From: Panulirus ornatus
Lineage: Eukaryota > Arthropoda > Malacostraca > Decapoda > Palinuridae
Direction of reading: 5' to 3'
NCBI RefSeq assembly: GCF_036320965.1
Contig: NC_092238.1
Location: 17,370,194 to 17,434,193 of the forward strand
Length of the DNA stretch: 64,000 bases
Positions 15,057 to 27,555 of this stretch are shown here, piece after piece; position 1 is the first letter of the stretch; every line of letters starts with the position of its first letter. The notes beneath the pieces were generated by a model. It searched no databases, was not told the DNA's origin, and saw only the letters and a program-made list of their open reading frames with translations. A program made the position numbers and the translations under genes.

Positions 15057-16238
15057 AGGATGTAAGGCATGTGTACGTGTAGGAAGAGAGGAAAGTGATT
15101 GGTTCTCAGTGAATGTAGGTTTGCGGCAGGGGTGTGTGATGTCTCCATGGTTGTTTAATTTGTTTATGGATGGGGTTGTTAGGGAGGTAAATGCAAGAGT
15201 CTTGGAAAGAGGGGCAAGTATGAAGTCTGTTGGGGATGAGAGAGCTTGGGAAGTGAGTCAGTTGTTGTTCGCTGATGATACAGCGCTGGTGGCGGATTCA
15301 TGTGAGAAACTGCAGAAGCTGGTGACGGAGTTTGGTAAAGTGTGTGGAAGAAGAAAGTTAAGAGTAAATGTGAATAAGAGCAAGGTTATTAGGTACAGTA
15401 GGGTTGAGGGTCAAGTCAATTGGGAGGTGAGTTTGAATGGTGAAAAACTGGAGGAAGTGAAGTGTTTTAGATATCTGGGAGTGGATCTGTCAGCGGATGG
15501 AACCATGGAAGCGGAAGTGGATCATAGGGTGGGGGAGGGGGCGAAAATTTTGGGAGCCTTGAAAAATGTGTGGAAGTCGAGAACATTATCTCGGAAAGCA
15601 AAAATGGGTATGTTTGAAGGAATAGTAGTTCCAACAATGTTGTATGGTTGCGAGGCGTGGGCTATGGATAGAGTTGTGCGCAGGAGGATGGATGTGCTGG
15701 AAATGAGATGTTTGAGGACAATGTGTGGTGTGAGGTGGTTTGATCGAGTAAGTAACGTAAGGGTAAGAGAGATGTGTGGAAATAAAAAGAGCGTGGTTGA
15801 GAGAGCAGAAGAGGGTGTTTTAAAATGGTTTGGGCACATGGAGAGAATGAGTGAGGAAAGATTGACCAAGAGGATATATGTGTCGGAGGTGGAGGGAACG
15901 AGGAGAAGAGGGAGACCAAATTGGAGGTGGAAAGATGGAGTGAAAAAGATTTTGTGTGATCGGGGCCTGAACATGCAGGAGGGTGAAAGGAGGGCAAGGA
16001 ATAGAGTGAATTGGAGCGATGTGGTATACAGGGGTTGACGTGCTGTCAGTGGATTGAATCAAGGCATGTGAAGCGTCCGGGGTAAACCATGGAAAGCTGT
16101 GTAGGTATGTATATTTGTGTGTGTGTGGACGTGTGTATGTACATGTGTATGGGGGGGGGGGTTGGGCCATTTCTTTCGTCTGTTTCCTTGCGCTACCTCG
16201 CAAACGCGGGAGACAGCGACAAAGTATAAAAAAAAAAG

Positions 16239-16242
<4 letters not shown>
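15057..16242 (+). mobile_element. RTE-A copy, short-3'UTR, sense 3' segment with open RT-C-terminal frame
   Basis: The frame from [15 protein letters not shown] to the stop at 16038 is uninterrupted, with motif C FADD intact, followed by the short 3' UTR and an A-rich tail at 16229-16242. It lacks motif A on this strand because that part is inverted upstream (14686-15056). Confidence 0.92.
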
Positions 16243-16326
<84 letters not shown>

Positions 16327-16334
16327 TTTTTTTG
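16243..16334. repeat. (TA)n plus poly-T
   Basis: About 66 bases of TA followed by about 26 T. Confidence 0.95.
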
Positions 16335-16339
16335 TCGCT

Positions 16340-16526
16340 CTTATGTGAAGCGTCTGGGGTAAACCATGGAAAGTTCTGTGGGGCCTAGATGTGGAAAGGG
16401 AGCCCTGGTTTCGGTGCATTATACATGGCATCTAGAGGCTGAGTGTGAACGAATGTGGCCTTTGTTGTCTATTCCTAGCGCTACCTCGCGCGCATGCGGG
16501 TGAGGGGGTTGTCATTTCCTGTGTGG
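16340..16526 (+). mobile_element. RTE-A long-3'UTR fragment
   Basis: Starts at the TGAAGCGTCTGGGGTAAACC motif and runs through the GTGTGAACGAATGTGGCC segment, ending at TTCCTGTGTGG, where it is fused to another RTE-A piece. Confidence 0.8.
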
Positions 16527-16992
16527 AGAAGGAGAAATGGGAGAAGTGGGAGACCAAATTGGAGATGGAAAGATGGAGTGAAAAAGATTTTGAGTGATTG
16601 GGGCCTGAACATGCGGGAGGATGAGGGGCGGGTGGGGAATAGAGTGAATTGGATCGATGTGGTATACCGGGGTCGACGTGCTGTCAATGGATTGAATCAG
16701 GGCATGTAAAGCGTCTGGGGTTAACCATTGAAAGTTCTGTGGGGCCTGGATGTGGAAAGGGAGCTGTGATTTCGGGCATTATTACATGACAGCTAGAGAC
16801 TGAGTGTGAACGAATTTGGCCTTTTTTGTCTTTTCCTAGCGCTACCTCGCACACATGAGGGGGGAGGGGTATGTTATTCCTTGTGTGGCGAGGTGGCGAT
16901 GGGAATAAATAAAGACAGACAGTATGAATTACGTACATGTGTATATATGTATATGTCTGTGTGTGTATATATATGTGTACATTGAGATGTAT
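16527..16992 (+). mobile_element. RTE-A copy, long-3'UTR, last ~55 codons plus UTR
   Basis: Begins inside the codons for the GTRRSGRPNWRW block, reaches the protein end near 16709 and carries the long 3' UTR up to GTGTACATTGAGATGTA. Confidence 0.82.
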
Positions 16993-17002
16993 TTTTTTTT
17001 TT

Positions 17003-18258
17003 CTTATACTTTGTCGCTGTCTCCCGCGTTTGCGAGGTAGCGCAAGGAAACAGACGAAAGAAATGGCCCAACCCACCCCCATACACATGTATATACATAC
17101 GTCCACACACGCAAATATACATACCTACACAGCTTTCCATGGTTTACCCCGGACGCTTCACATGCCTTGATTCAATCCACTGACAGCACGTCAGCCCCGG
17201 TATACCACATCGCTCCAATTCACTCTATTCCTTGCCCTCCTTTCACCCTCCTGCATGTTCAGGCCCCGATCACACAAAATCTTTTTCACTCCATCTTTCC
17301 ACCTCCAATTTGGTCTCCCTCTTCTCCTTGTTCCCTCCACCTCCGACACATATATCCTCTTGGTCAATCTTTCCTCACTCATTCTCTCCATGTGCCCAAA
17401 CCACTTCAAAACACCCTCTTCTGCTCTCTCAACCACGCTCTTTTTATTTCCACACATCTCTCTTACCCTTACGTTACTCACTCGATCAAACCACCTCACA
17501 CCACACATTGTCCTCAAACATCTCATTTCCAGCACATCCATCCTCCTGCGCACAACTCTATCCATAGCCCACGCCTCGCAACCATACAACATTGTTGGAA
17601 CCACTATTCCTTCAAACATACCCATTTTTGCTTTCCGAGATAATGTTCTCGACTTCCACACATTCTTCAAGGCCCCCAGAATTTTCGCCCCCTCCCCCAC
17701 CCTATGATCCACTTCCGCTTCCATGGTTCCATCCGCTGCCAGATCCACTCCAAGATATCTAAAACACTTCACTTCCTCCAGTTTTTCTCCATTCAAACTC
17801 ACCTCCCAATTGACTTGACCCTCAACCCTACTGTACCTAATAACCTTGCTCTTATTCACATTTACTCTTAACTTTCTTCTTCCGCACACTTTACCAAACT
17901 CAGTCACCAGCTTCTGCAGTTTCACACATGAATCAGCCACCAGCGCTGTGTCATCAGCGAACAACAACTGACTCACTTCCCAAGCTCTCTCATCCCCAAC
18001 AGACTTCATACTTGCCCCTCTTTCCAAAACTCTTGCATTTACCTCCCTAACAACCCATCCATAAACAAATTAAACAACCATGGAGACATCACACACCCCT
18101 GCCGCAAACCTACATTCACTGAGAACCAATCACTTTCCTCTCTTTCTACACGTACACATGCCTTACATCCTCGATAAAAACTTTTCACTGCTTCTAACAA
18201 CTTTCCTCCCACACCATATATTCTTAATACCTTCCACAGAGCATCTCTATCAACTCTA
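17003..18258 (-). mobile_element. RTE-A copy, short-3'UTR, RT and C-terminal domain
   Basis: The minus strand from [10 protein letters not shown] (18258) to the stop at 17191 is open except for a one-base deletion near 18050 (ACAACCCATCC) that shifts the frame. FADD is intact and the short 3' UTR and T-rich tail complement are at 17003-17185. Confidence 0.92.
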
Positions 18259-18356
18259 GGTATGCATATTTGAGTGTGTGGACGTGTATGTATATACATG
18301 TGTATAGGGGTGGGTTGGGCCATTTCTTATGTCTGTTTCCTTGCGACAAAGCAAAA
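18258..18356 (+). mobile_element. RTE-A 3'UTR terminal fragment
   Basis: The last ~100 bases of an RTE-A 3' UTR, from GGTATGCATATTTGAGTG to GCGACAAAGC, with the CTACCTCGC..GGGAGACA segment deleted. Confidence 0.75.
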
Positions 18357-20231
18357 TATCAGGGAGCATAAAAAGATGTTTTGGAAGGAGGAAAATTAGG
18401 TAGGTAAGATTAGAGAAAAAAAATGAAAACATCAGCGAAAGGGTTAATATGGAGGTAATAACAAGTAGTGATGAATTGAGAACATGGAGTGAATATTTTG
18501 AGGTATGTTGAATGTGTTTCATGATAGAGTGGCAAATACAGGGTGTTTTGGTCGTAGTGGTTTGCGAAGTGAGAGAGTCATGGAGAATGATTTGGTAAAC
18601 AGAGAAGAGGTAGTGAAGCTCTGCAGAACATGAAAGCCGGCGAGGCGGGGGGTTTCGATGGTATTGCAGTGGAATTGATTAAAAAAAGGGGGTGATTATA
18701 TTGTTGACTGGTTGGTAAGGATATTCAATGTATGTATGACTCATGGTTAAGTGTATGAGGACTGGCGAAATGCATGCATAGTGCCATTGTACAAAGGCAA
18801 AGGGGATAAAGGTGAGTGTTCAAATTACAGAGGTATAAGTTTGTTGAGTATTCCTGTGAAATCATATGGGAGGGTATTGATTGAGAGGGTGAAGGCATGC
18901 ACAGAGCTTCAGACTGGGGAAGAGCAGTGTGGTTTCAGAAGTGGTAGAGGACGTGTGGATCAGATGTTTGCTTTGAAGAATGTATGTGAGAAATACTTAG
19001 AAAAACAGGTGGATTTGTATGAAGCATTTATGTATCTGGAGAAGGGACACGCTAGAGTTGATAGAGATGCTCTGTGGAAGGTATTAAGAGTAGATGGTGT
19101 GGGAGGTAAGCTGCTAGAAACAGTGAAAAGTTTTTATCTACGAAGAGAGGAAAGTGACTGGTTCCTAGTGAATGTTGGTTTGCGGCAGGGGTGCGTGATA
19201 TCTCCATGGTTGTATAATTTGTTTATGGATGGGGTTGTTAGGGAGGTGAATGCAAATGTTTTGGAGAGAGGGACAAGTATGCAGTCTGTTGTGGATGACT
19301 GGGCTTGGGAAGTGAGTCAGTTGTTGTTCGCTGATGATACAACGCTGGTGGCTGATTCGGATAAGAAACTGCAGAAGCTGGTGACTGAGTTTGGTAAAGT
19401 GTTTGAAAGAAGAAAGCTGAGAGTAAATGTGAATAAGAGCAAGGTTATTGGGTACAGTAGCGCTGAAGGACAACTCAACTGGGAGGTAAGTTTGAATGGA
19501 GAAAAACTGGAGGAAGTGAAGTGTTTTAGATATCTGGGCGTGGATTTAACAGCGGATGGAACAACGGAAGCGGAAGTGAGTCACAGAGTGGGGGAAGGGG
19601 CGAAGGTTCTAAGAGCGTTGAAGAATGTGTGGAAGTCGAGAACTTTACTTGGGAAAGCAAAAATGGGTGTTTGAAGGAATAGTGGTTCCAACAATGTTAT
19701 ATGGCTGGGAGGCATGGGCTATAGATAGGGTTGTGCAGAGGAGGGTGGATGAGTTGGAAATAAGATGTTTGAAGACAATATGTGGTGTGAGGTGGTTTGA
19801 TCGAGTAAGCAATGAAAGAGTAAGATAGATGTGTGGTAATAAAAAGAGTGTGGTTGAGAGAGCAGAAGCGAGTGTATTGAAATGGTTTGGTCACATGGAG
19901 GGTTTGAGTGAAGAATGATTGACAAAGAGGATATATGTGTCAGAGGTGGAGGGAACGAGGAGAAGTGAGAGACCTAATTGGAGGTGGAAGGATGGAGTGA
20001 AGATTTTGAGGGATCTGGACCTAAACATACAAGAGTGTGAAAGGCGTGCAAGGAATAGAGTGAATTGGAACGATGTGGTATAGCGGGGTCGACGTGCTGT
20101 CAATGGATTGATCCAGGACATGTGAAGCGTCTGGGGTAAACCAAGAAAAGTTTTGTGGGGCCTGGATGTGGAAAGGGAGCTGTGGTTTTGTTGCATTATT
20201 ACATGACAGCAAGAGACTGAGAGTGAACGAA
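18357..20231 (+). mobile_element. Older RTE-A copy, RT to proximal 3'UTR
   Basis: 5' truncated at GGGAGCATAAAAAGATG. After a decayed linker, an open frame 18751-19674 spans most of RT. Motif A reads AFMYLEKGHARVD, so the catalytic Asp is replaced by Tyr. Motif C FADD is kept. The copy continues with breaks (19672, 19828, 19918) to the C-terminus near 20085 and part of the long 3' UTR. Confidence 0.88.
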
Positions 20232-21545
20232 CGCTTCACAAGCCCTGATTCAATCCATTGACAGCACGTCGACCCCGGTATATCACATCGTTCCAATTCA
20301 CTCTATTCCTTGCACGCCTTTCACCCTCCTGCATGTTCAGGCCCCGATCGCTCAAAATCTTGTTCACTCCATCTTTCCACCTCCAATTTGGTCTCCCATT
20401 TCTCCTCGTTCCCTCCACCCCTGACACATATATCCTCCTTGTCAATCTTTCCTCACTCATTATCTCCATGTGACCAAACCATTTCAAAACACCCTCTTCT
20501 GCCATCTCAACCACACTCGTTTTATTACCACACATCTCTCTTACCCTATTATTACTTACTCGACCAAACCACCTCACACCACATATTGTCCTCAAACATC
20601 TCATTCCCAGCACATCCACCCTCCTGCGCACACCTCTATCCATAGCCCACGCCTCGCAACCATACAACATTGTTGGAACCACTATTCCTTCAAACATACC
20701 CATTATTGTATTTCGAGATAATGTTCTCGACTTCCACACATTCTTCAAGGCTCCCAGAATTTTCACCCCCTTCCTCACCCAATGATTCACTTCCGCTTCC
20801 ATACTTCTATCCGCTGCCAGATCCACTCCCAGATTTCTAAAACACTTCACTTCCTCCAGTTTTTCTCCATTCAAACTTACCTCCCAATTGACTTGACCCT
20901 CAACCCTACTGTACCTAATAACCTTGCTCTTATTCACATTTACTCTCAGCTTTCTTCTTTCACATACTTTACCAAACTCAGTCACCAGCTTCTGCAGTTT
21001 CTCACATGAATCAGCCACCAGCGCTGTATCGTCAGCGAAAAACAACTGACTCACTTCCCAAGCTCTCTTATCCTCAACAGACTGTATACTTGCCCCTCTT
21101 TCCAAAACTCTTGCATTCACCTCCCTAACAACCCCATCCATAAATAAATTAAACAACCATGGAGACATCATACATCCCTGCCGCAAACCTACATTCACTG
21201 AGAACCAATGACTTTCCTCTCTTCCTACACGTACACATGCCTTACATCCTCGATAAAAACTTTTCACTGCTTCTAACAACTTGCCTCCCACACCATATAT
21301 TCTTAATACCTTCCACAGAGCATCTCTATCAACTCTGTCATAAGCCTTCTCCAGATCCATAAATGCTACATACAAATCCATTTGCTTTTCTAAGTATTTC
21401 TTACATACATTTTTCAAAAGAAACACCTGATCTACCTCTACCACTTCTGAAACCACACTGCTCTTCCCTAATCTGATGCTCTGTACATGCCTTCACCCTC
21501 TCAATCAATACCCTCCCATATAATTTACCAGGAATACTCAAAAAA
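20232..21545 (-). mobile_element. RTE-A copy with 406-codon open RT frame
   Basis: The frame 21456-20236 on the minus strand holds motif A ([13 protein letters not shown]), RQGCMMSPWLFN, motif C ([11 protein letters not shown]) and the whole C-terminal domain without a stop. Upstream, a short deletion in the GRGCVDQ block (near 21437) breaks the frame. The 3' end stops at GAAGCGT, tail to tail with the preceding sense copy. It belongs to the Asn-type (long-UTR-like) group (EVNHW). Confidence 0.9.
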
Positions 21546-21754
21546 CTTTTTTTTTTTTTTTGCCGCTGTCTTTTTTGTCGCTGTCTCCCGCGTTTGCGAG
21601 GTAGCGCAAGGAAACAGACGAAAGAAATGGCCCAACCCACCCCCATACACATGTATATACATACGTCCACACACGCAAATATACATACCTACACAGCTTT
21701 CCATGGTTTACCCCAGACGCTTCACATGCCCTGATTCAATCCACTGAGAGCACG

Positions 21755-23095
21755 TCAACCCCGATATACCACATCGATCCAATTCACTCTATTCCTTGCC
21801 CTCCTTTCACCCTCCTGCATGTTCAGGCCCCGATCACACAAAATCCTTTTCACTCCATCTTTCCACCTCCAATTTGGTCTCCCTCTTCTCCTCGTTCCCT
21901 CCACCTCCGACACATATATCCTCTTGGTCAATCTTTCCTCACTCATTCTCTCCATGTGCCCAAACCATTTCAAAACACCCTCTTCTGCTCTCTCAACCAC
22001 GCTCTTTTTATTTCCACACGTCTCTCTTACCCTTACGTTACTTACTCGATAAAACCACCTCACACCACACATTGTCCTCAAACATCTCATTTCCAGCACA
22101 TCCATCCTCCTGCGCACAACTCTATCTATAGCCCACGCCTCGCAACCATACAACATTGTTGGAACCACTATTCCTTCAAACATACCCATTTTTGCTTTCC
22201 GAGATAATGTTCTCGACTTCCACACATTCTTCAAGGCTCCCAGGATTTTCGCCCCCTCCCCCACCCTATGATCCACTTCCGCTTCCATGGTTCCATCCGC
22301 TGCCAGATCCACTCCCAGATATCTAAAACATTTCACTTCCTCCAGTTTTTCTCCATTCAAACTCACCTCCCAATTGACTTGACCCTCAACCCTACTGTAC
22401 CTAATAACCTTGCTCTTATTCACATTTACTCTTAACTTTCTTCTTTCACACACTTTACCAAACTCAGTCACCAGCTTCTGCAGTTTCTCACATGAATCAG
22501 CCACCAACGCTGTCTCATCAGCGAACAACAACTGACTCACTTCCCAAGCTCTCTCATCCCCAACAGACTTCATACTTGCCCCTCTTTCCAAAACTCTTGC
22601 ATTCACCTCCCTAACAACCCCATCCATAAACACATTAAACAACCATGGAGACATCACACACCCCTGCCGCAAACCTACATTCACTGAGAACCAATCACTT
22701 TCCTCTCTTCCTACACGTACACATGCCTTACATCCTCGATAAAAACTTTTCACTGCTTCTAACAACTTGCCTCCCACACCATATATTCTTAATACCTTCC
22801 ACAGAGCATCTCTATCAACTCTATCATATGCCTTCTCTAGATCCATAAATGCTACATACAAATCCCTTTGCTTTTCTAAGTATTTCTCACATACATTCTT
22901 CAAAGCTAACACCTGATCCACACATCCTCTACCACTTCTGAAACCACACTGCTCTTCCCCAATGTGATGCTCTGTACATGCCTTCATCCTCTCAATCAAT
23001 ACCCTCACATATAATTTACCAGGAATACTCAACAAACTTATACCTCTGTAATTTGAGCACTCACTCTTATCCCCTTTGCCTTTGTACAATGGCAC
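21755..23095 (-). pseudogene. RTE-A reverse transcriptase, 446-codon open segment
   Basis: This is the longest uninterrupted RT frame in the window. It covers YRGISLLS, EEQCGFRSGRG, motif A ([13 protein letters not shown]), [12 protein letters not shown], motif C with Asp-to-Glu (FADETALVAD) and the conserved C-terminal block ending VNWIDVVYRG. The frame upstream is closed by a stop where GAG-GATTGG became TTAGGATTGG (23117). It would make RNA-directed DNA polymerase for target-primed integration were it complete. As it stands it has no start of its own. Confidence 0.85.
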
Positions 23096-23117
23096 TATGC
23101 ACGCATTCCGCCAATCC

Positions 23118-23801
23118 TAAGGCACCTCACCATGAGTCATACATACATTAAATAACCTTACCAACCAGTCAATAATACAGTCACCCCCTTTTTTAATAAA
23201 TTCCACTGCAATACCATCCAAACCTGCTGCCTTGCCGGCTTTCATCTTCCGCAAAGCTTTTACTAGCCCTTCTCTGTTTACCAAATAATTTTCCCTAACC
23301 CTCTCACTTTGCACACCACCTCGACCAAAACACCCTATATCTGCCACTCTATCAACAAACTTATACCTCTGTAATTTGTGCACTCACCTTTGTCCCCTTT
23401 GCCTTTGTACAATGGCACTATGCAAGGATTCCGCCAATCCTCAGGTACCTCACCGTGAGTCATACATACATTAAATAAACTTACCAACCAGTCAACAATA
23501 CAGTCACCCCTTTTTTAATAAATTCCACTGCAATACCATCCAAATCCACTACCTTGCCGGCTTTCATCTTCCGCAAAGCTTTTACTACCTCTCCTCTGTT
23601 TACCAAATCATTTTCCCTAACCCTCCCACTTTGCACACCACCTCGACCAAAACACCCTATATCTGCCGCTGTATCATCAAATACATTCAACAAACCTTCA
23701 AAATACTCACTCCATCTCCTTCTCACATCACCACTACTTGTTATCACCTCCCCATTAGCCCCCTTCACTGAAGTTCCCATTTGTTCCCTTGTCTTACGCA
23801 C
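23118..23801 (-). repeat. Partial tandem duplication inside the RTE-A copy
   Basis: The block from the DRVADIGCF codons to the THGEVP codons is present twice (around 23357-23118 and 23700-23460). A YRGIS-coding piece near 23370 forms the join. The two copies differ by several substitutions, for example KAAGLDG versus KVVDLDG. Confidence 0.8.
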
Positions 23802-25185
23802 TTTATTTACCTCCTTTCAAAACACCTTTTTATTCTCCCTAAAATTTAATGATACTCTCTCACCCCAACTCTCATTTACTCTTTTTTTTTCACGTCTTGC
23901 TCCTGTATCTTGACCTCCTGCCTTTTTCTTTTATACATCTCCCAATCATTTGCATTATTTCCCTGCAAAAATCGTCCAAATGCCTCTCTCTTCTCTTTCA
24001 CTAATAATCTTACTTCTTCATCCCACCACACACTACCCTTTCTAATCAACCCACCTCCCACGCTTCTCATGCCACAAGCATCTTTTGCGCAAGCCATCAC
24101 TGCTTCCCCTAATACATCCTATTCCTCCCCACATCCCATTACCTCCTTTGTTCTCACCTTTTTCCATTCTGTACTCAGTCTCTCTTGGTACTTCCTCACA
24201 CAAGTCTCCTTCCTAAGCTCGCTTACTATGACCACTCTCTTCACCCCAGCATTCTCTCTTCTTTTCTGAAAACCTGTACAAATCTTCACCTTCGCCTCCA
24301 CAAGATAATGATCAGACATCCCTCTAGTTGCACCTCTCAGCACATTAACATCCAAGAGTCTTTCTTTCGCGCGCCTATCAATTAACACGTAATCCAATAA
24401 CGCTCTGGCCATCTCTCCTGCTTACATACGTATACTTATGTATATCTCTCTTTTTAAAAAAGGTATTCCCAATCACCAGCTCTTTTTCAGCACATAAATC
24501 TACAAGCTCTTCAGCATTTCCATTTACAACACTGAACACCCCATGTATACCAATTATTCTCTTAACTGCCAGACTACTCACCTTCGCATTCAAATCACCC
24601 ATCACTATAACCCGGTCTCGTGCATCAAAACCACTAACACATTCACGCAGGTGCTCCCAAAACACTTGCCTCTCATGATCTTTCTTCTCATGCCCAGGTG
24701 CATATGCACCAATAATCACCCATCTCTCTCCATCAACTTTTAGTTTTACCCATATCAATCTAGAGTTTACTTTCTTACACTCTATCACATACTCCCACCA
24801 CCCCTGTTTCAGGAGCAGTGCTTCTCCTTCTCTTGCTCTTGTCCTCTCACTAACCCCTGACTTTACTCCCAAGACATTCCCAAACCATTCTTCCCCTTTA
24901 CCCTTGAGCTTCGTTTCACTCAGAGCCAAAACATCCGGGTTCCTTTCCTCAAACATACTACCTATCTCTCCTTTTTTCTCATCTTGATTACATCCACACA
25001 CATTTAGACATCCCAATCTGAGCCTTCGAGGAGGATGAGCACTCCCTACGTGACTCTTTCTTCTGTTTCCCCTTTCATAAAGTTAAAATACAAGGAGGGG
25101 AGGGTTTCTAGCCCCCCGCTACCGTCCCCTATAGTCGCCTTCTACGACACGTGAGAAATGCGTGGGAAGTATTCTTTTTCCCCCC

Positions 25186-25332
<147 letters not shown>

Positions 25333-25925
25333 TATATGCACTTACATATTTGTAGTTACCGATTTGCGCTGTATGGTGATGGGCGCAATCTCTTGAACGC
25401 TCTCTATCATACACTTGAGACTGAATATGTTGTCAGCCTCCGTCATTTTATTTCATATATCCACTGCTCTTATTGATATGAATGTAATTTTTCACATATT
25501 TAGACAAAAGTTTTTTTGCTGCATCCTTTTATGTCTGGAAGAACTGTTTTCTGTCTCTGTCATTAACTTGTATTAAAAAGTTAAAGGATGTGGATAGGTC
25601 ACCTCCTCACTCTTCTTTCCTCCAAAGTGGGCAAAATTAAACCTTCTTGCGTTTCTTGATACCATTTCCGTTGCCTTCCCGTGGACTTTTTCTGCTGGGG
25701 TTTCGCGTTTCTGTATATGTGATGACCAACCTGAGAAGCGTATTCTATGTTTGGCCTTGTGTAGGATATGAATAGCGTTCTGAATATTTCCTTATCCCTA
25801 TACTTGAAAGCTATACTGATATTTGCCAGCAGATAGTTTGTCTCTCTGACTATGCTTCTAATGTGGGACGTTGTCGACAGGTTAGGAACGCTGTCGACTC
25901 CTAATTCCTTCTCACACACAGAATC
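25333..25925 (-). mobile_element. CR1/L2-like LINE, RT C-terminal fragment
   Basis: Minus-strand translation of 25919-25599 gives a decayed version of the region after the RT palm: KELGVDSVPNLSTTSHI, IAFKYRDKEIFRTLF and RPNIEYASQV, then LPTLEERR. Sequence down to 25333 fits the element's last codons and 3' region loosely. Confidence 0.6.
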
Positions 25926-26674
25926 CTGACGTCCGTTTCCTGGTAGATTATATCTATTTCGAGGTGTGTGTGTGTGTATGTACAGAGTTCCTTGTCACTC
26001 ACCTGAGACTTTGGTGTCATACAGAGGAATTGTTACCCAGCGTCGGCCAGCATCCGATGTACAGTTCCTCAATAGGTTGATGCACAGCTTACTGTATATA
26101 CCCGTCTGGCACCTGACAGTTGTATTTCATTACGATGACAAACATCCAGGGCAAAAATCACTATGCTAGTGAGACCTACGACCATGATCACCTGTGGGTG
26201 GGCATACCAGTCAGAAATCGTCGGTTTGCAGGAGACTCCAACGTTTGCTACAGGCGGAGGTTATGGCCAGGTGAACACTTCTTGGGAGAGGCCCGGAAGC
26301 ACGGGACACGACTGTAAGGCCAGTGTGGGTAAATCCACACTGACGATCTACGTCATCCACTACTTACAGAAACAAGTTTCAGAGAAAAAATAAAAGGGCA
26401 TCTTCTTACAACACATGGGTGAGTGGGGGTGGGGGAGGGGGGAATACTACTCATCCCACGAACCGCCTCCATGTTGCCACCAGTGACGTCAAGGGAGTTG
26501 AGGAAAATATTTCCCGGGGTTGTCCACGGCCAAGCTGTAAGCTATGTCAGGGAAGTGGCGCAGTTTCCGCTCCATCGGGAATCCCTGCCTAACAAACTCG
26601 GTCATACATTTTTTCTTCCTAATCAACAAAATAAAAATGTATTATCAACAAAACATGCATCCTTATACATAAAT
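25926..26674. other. Non-repetitive stretch with one candidate exon
   Basis: No transposon signature. A (TG)n run is at 25962-25978. The minus strand has one exon-like block (listed separately) and a hydrophobic open stretch at 26194-26090 that I cannot assign. Confidence 0.4.
26003..26091 (-). CDS. Candidate internal exon, unassigned
   Basis: An 89-base minus-strand block lies between a possible acceptor (GTATATACAG) and a strong donor (GTGAGT at 26002-25997). In one frame it reads CINLLRNCTSDAGRRWVTIP followed by a short tail, with no stop, with cysteines and an N-glycosylation-like NCT. I do not recognise the family. It could be an exon of a secreted or membrane protein whose other exons lie outside the window, or chance. 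Confidence 0.25.
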
Positions 26675-27268
26675 ACTTTTTTTTCAGGTTTGCGCGCCGT
26701 TTCACGCTTTATGATGTAGCGCCAAGAACAGACTAAGAAAGGTTGTAATCATTCATAACCATTCTTTGGCTGTCATGTTTAATGCACCAGAGGAACATAT
26801 ATGAATGTATATAGATACATATTTACTTTTTTCTCATTGGTCAGCCGTTTCCCGCGCTAACAATATACCGCCAAAAACAAATGGTAAAAGGGCTTCAATC
26901 GCTCACACTCAGTCTCTACCTGTCATGTGTAATGCACCAAATACTCAGATTCCTATCCACGCCCATGGTTTACCCCGGCTGCATTGTGAAGTGTCTGGGG
27001 TAAACCATGGAAAGGTCTGTCGGGAATGATTGTGGAAAAGGAAACGTGGTTTTGGTGTATTATACATGACCGCTAGAGACTGAGTTTGAACGAATGTGGC
27101 CTTATTTGTCTGTTCCTGACGCTGACCCAGGAGGGGGAGGGGTGTGCTATTTCCTGTGTGGCAGGATAACGACAGAATGAATGAAGGCAGCAAGTATGAA
27201 TAAGTACATGCGTATATATGCATATGACTGTGTATGTATAAGTATGTATAGGTGAGTGTATGAGCGTT

Positions 27269-27270
<2 letters not shown>
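26675..27270. mobile_element. Inverted and decayed RTE-A 3'UTR fragments
   Basis: 26675-26790 and 26820-26984 hold diverged pieces in antisense (CCCGCGCTAAC, CACTCAGTCTCTACCTGTCA). 26985-27270 holds a sense long-3'UTR piece (GGGGTAAACCATGGAAAG, CTAGAGACTGAG, TGTGTGGC). The CCATGGTTTACCCC / GGGGTAAACCATGG pair makes a short palindrome around 26984. Confidence 0.65.

Positions 27271-27280
<10 letters not shown>

Positions 27281-27355
<75 letters not shown>
27281..27355. repeat. (TA)n microsatellite
   Basis: Pure TA preceding the poly-T complement of the full-length RTE-A tail. Confidence 0.96.
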
Positions 27356-27359
<4 letters not shown>

Positions 27360-27555
27360 CTTTTTTTTTTTTTTTTTGCCGCTGTCTCCCGCGTTTGCGA
27401 GGTAGCGCAAGGAAACAGACGAAAGAAATGGCCCAACCCACCCCCATACACATGTATATACATACGTCCCCACACGCAAATATACATACCTACACAGCTT
27501 TCCATGGTTTACCCCAGACGCTTCACATGCCCTGATTCAATCCACTGACAACACG

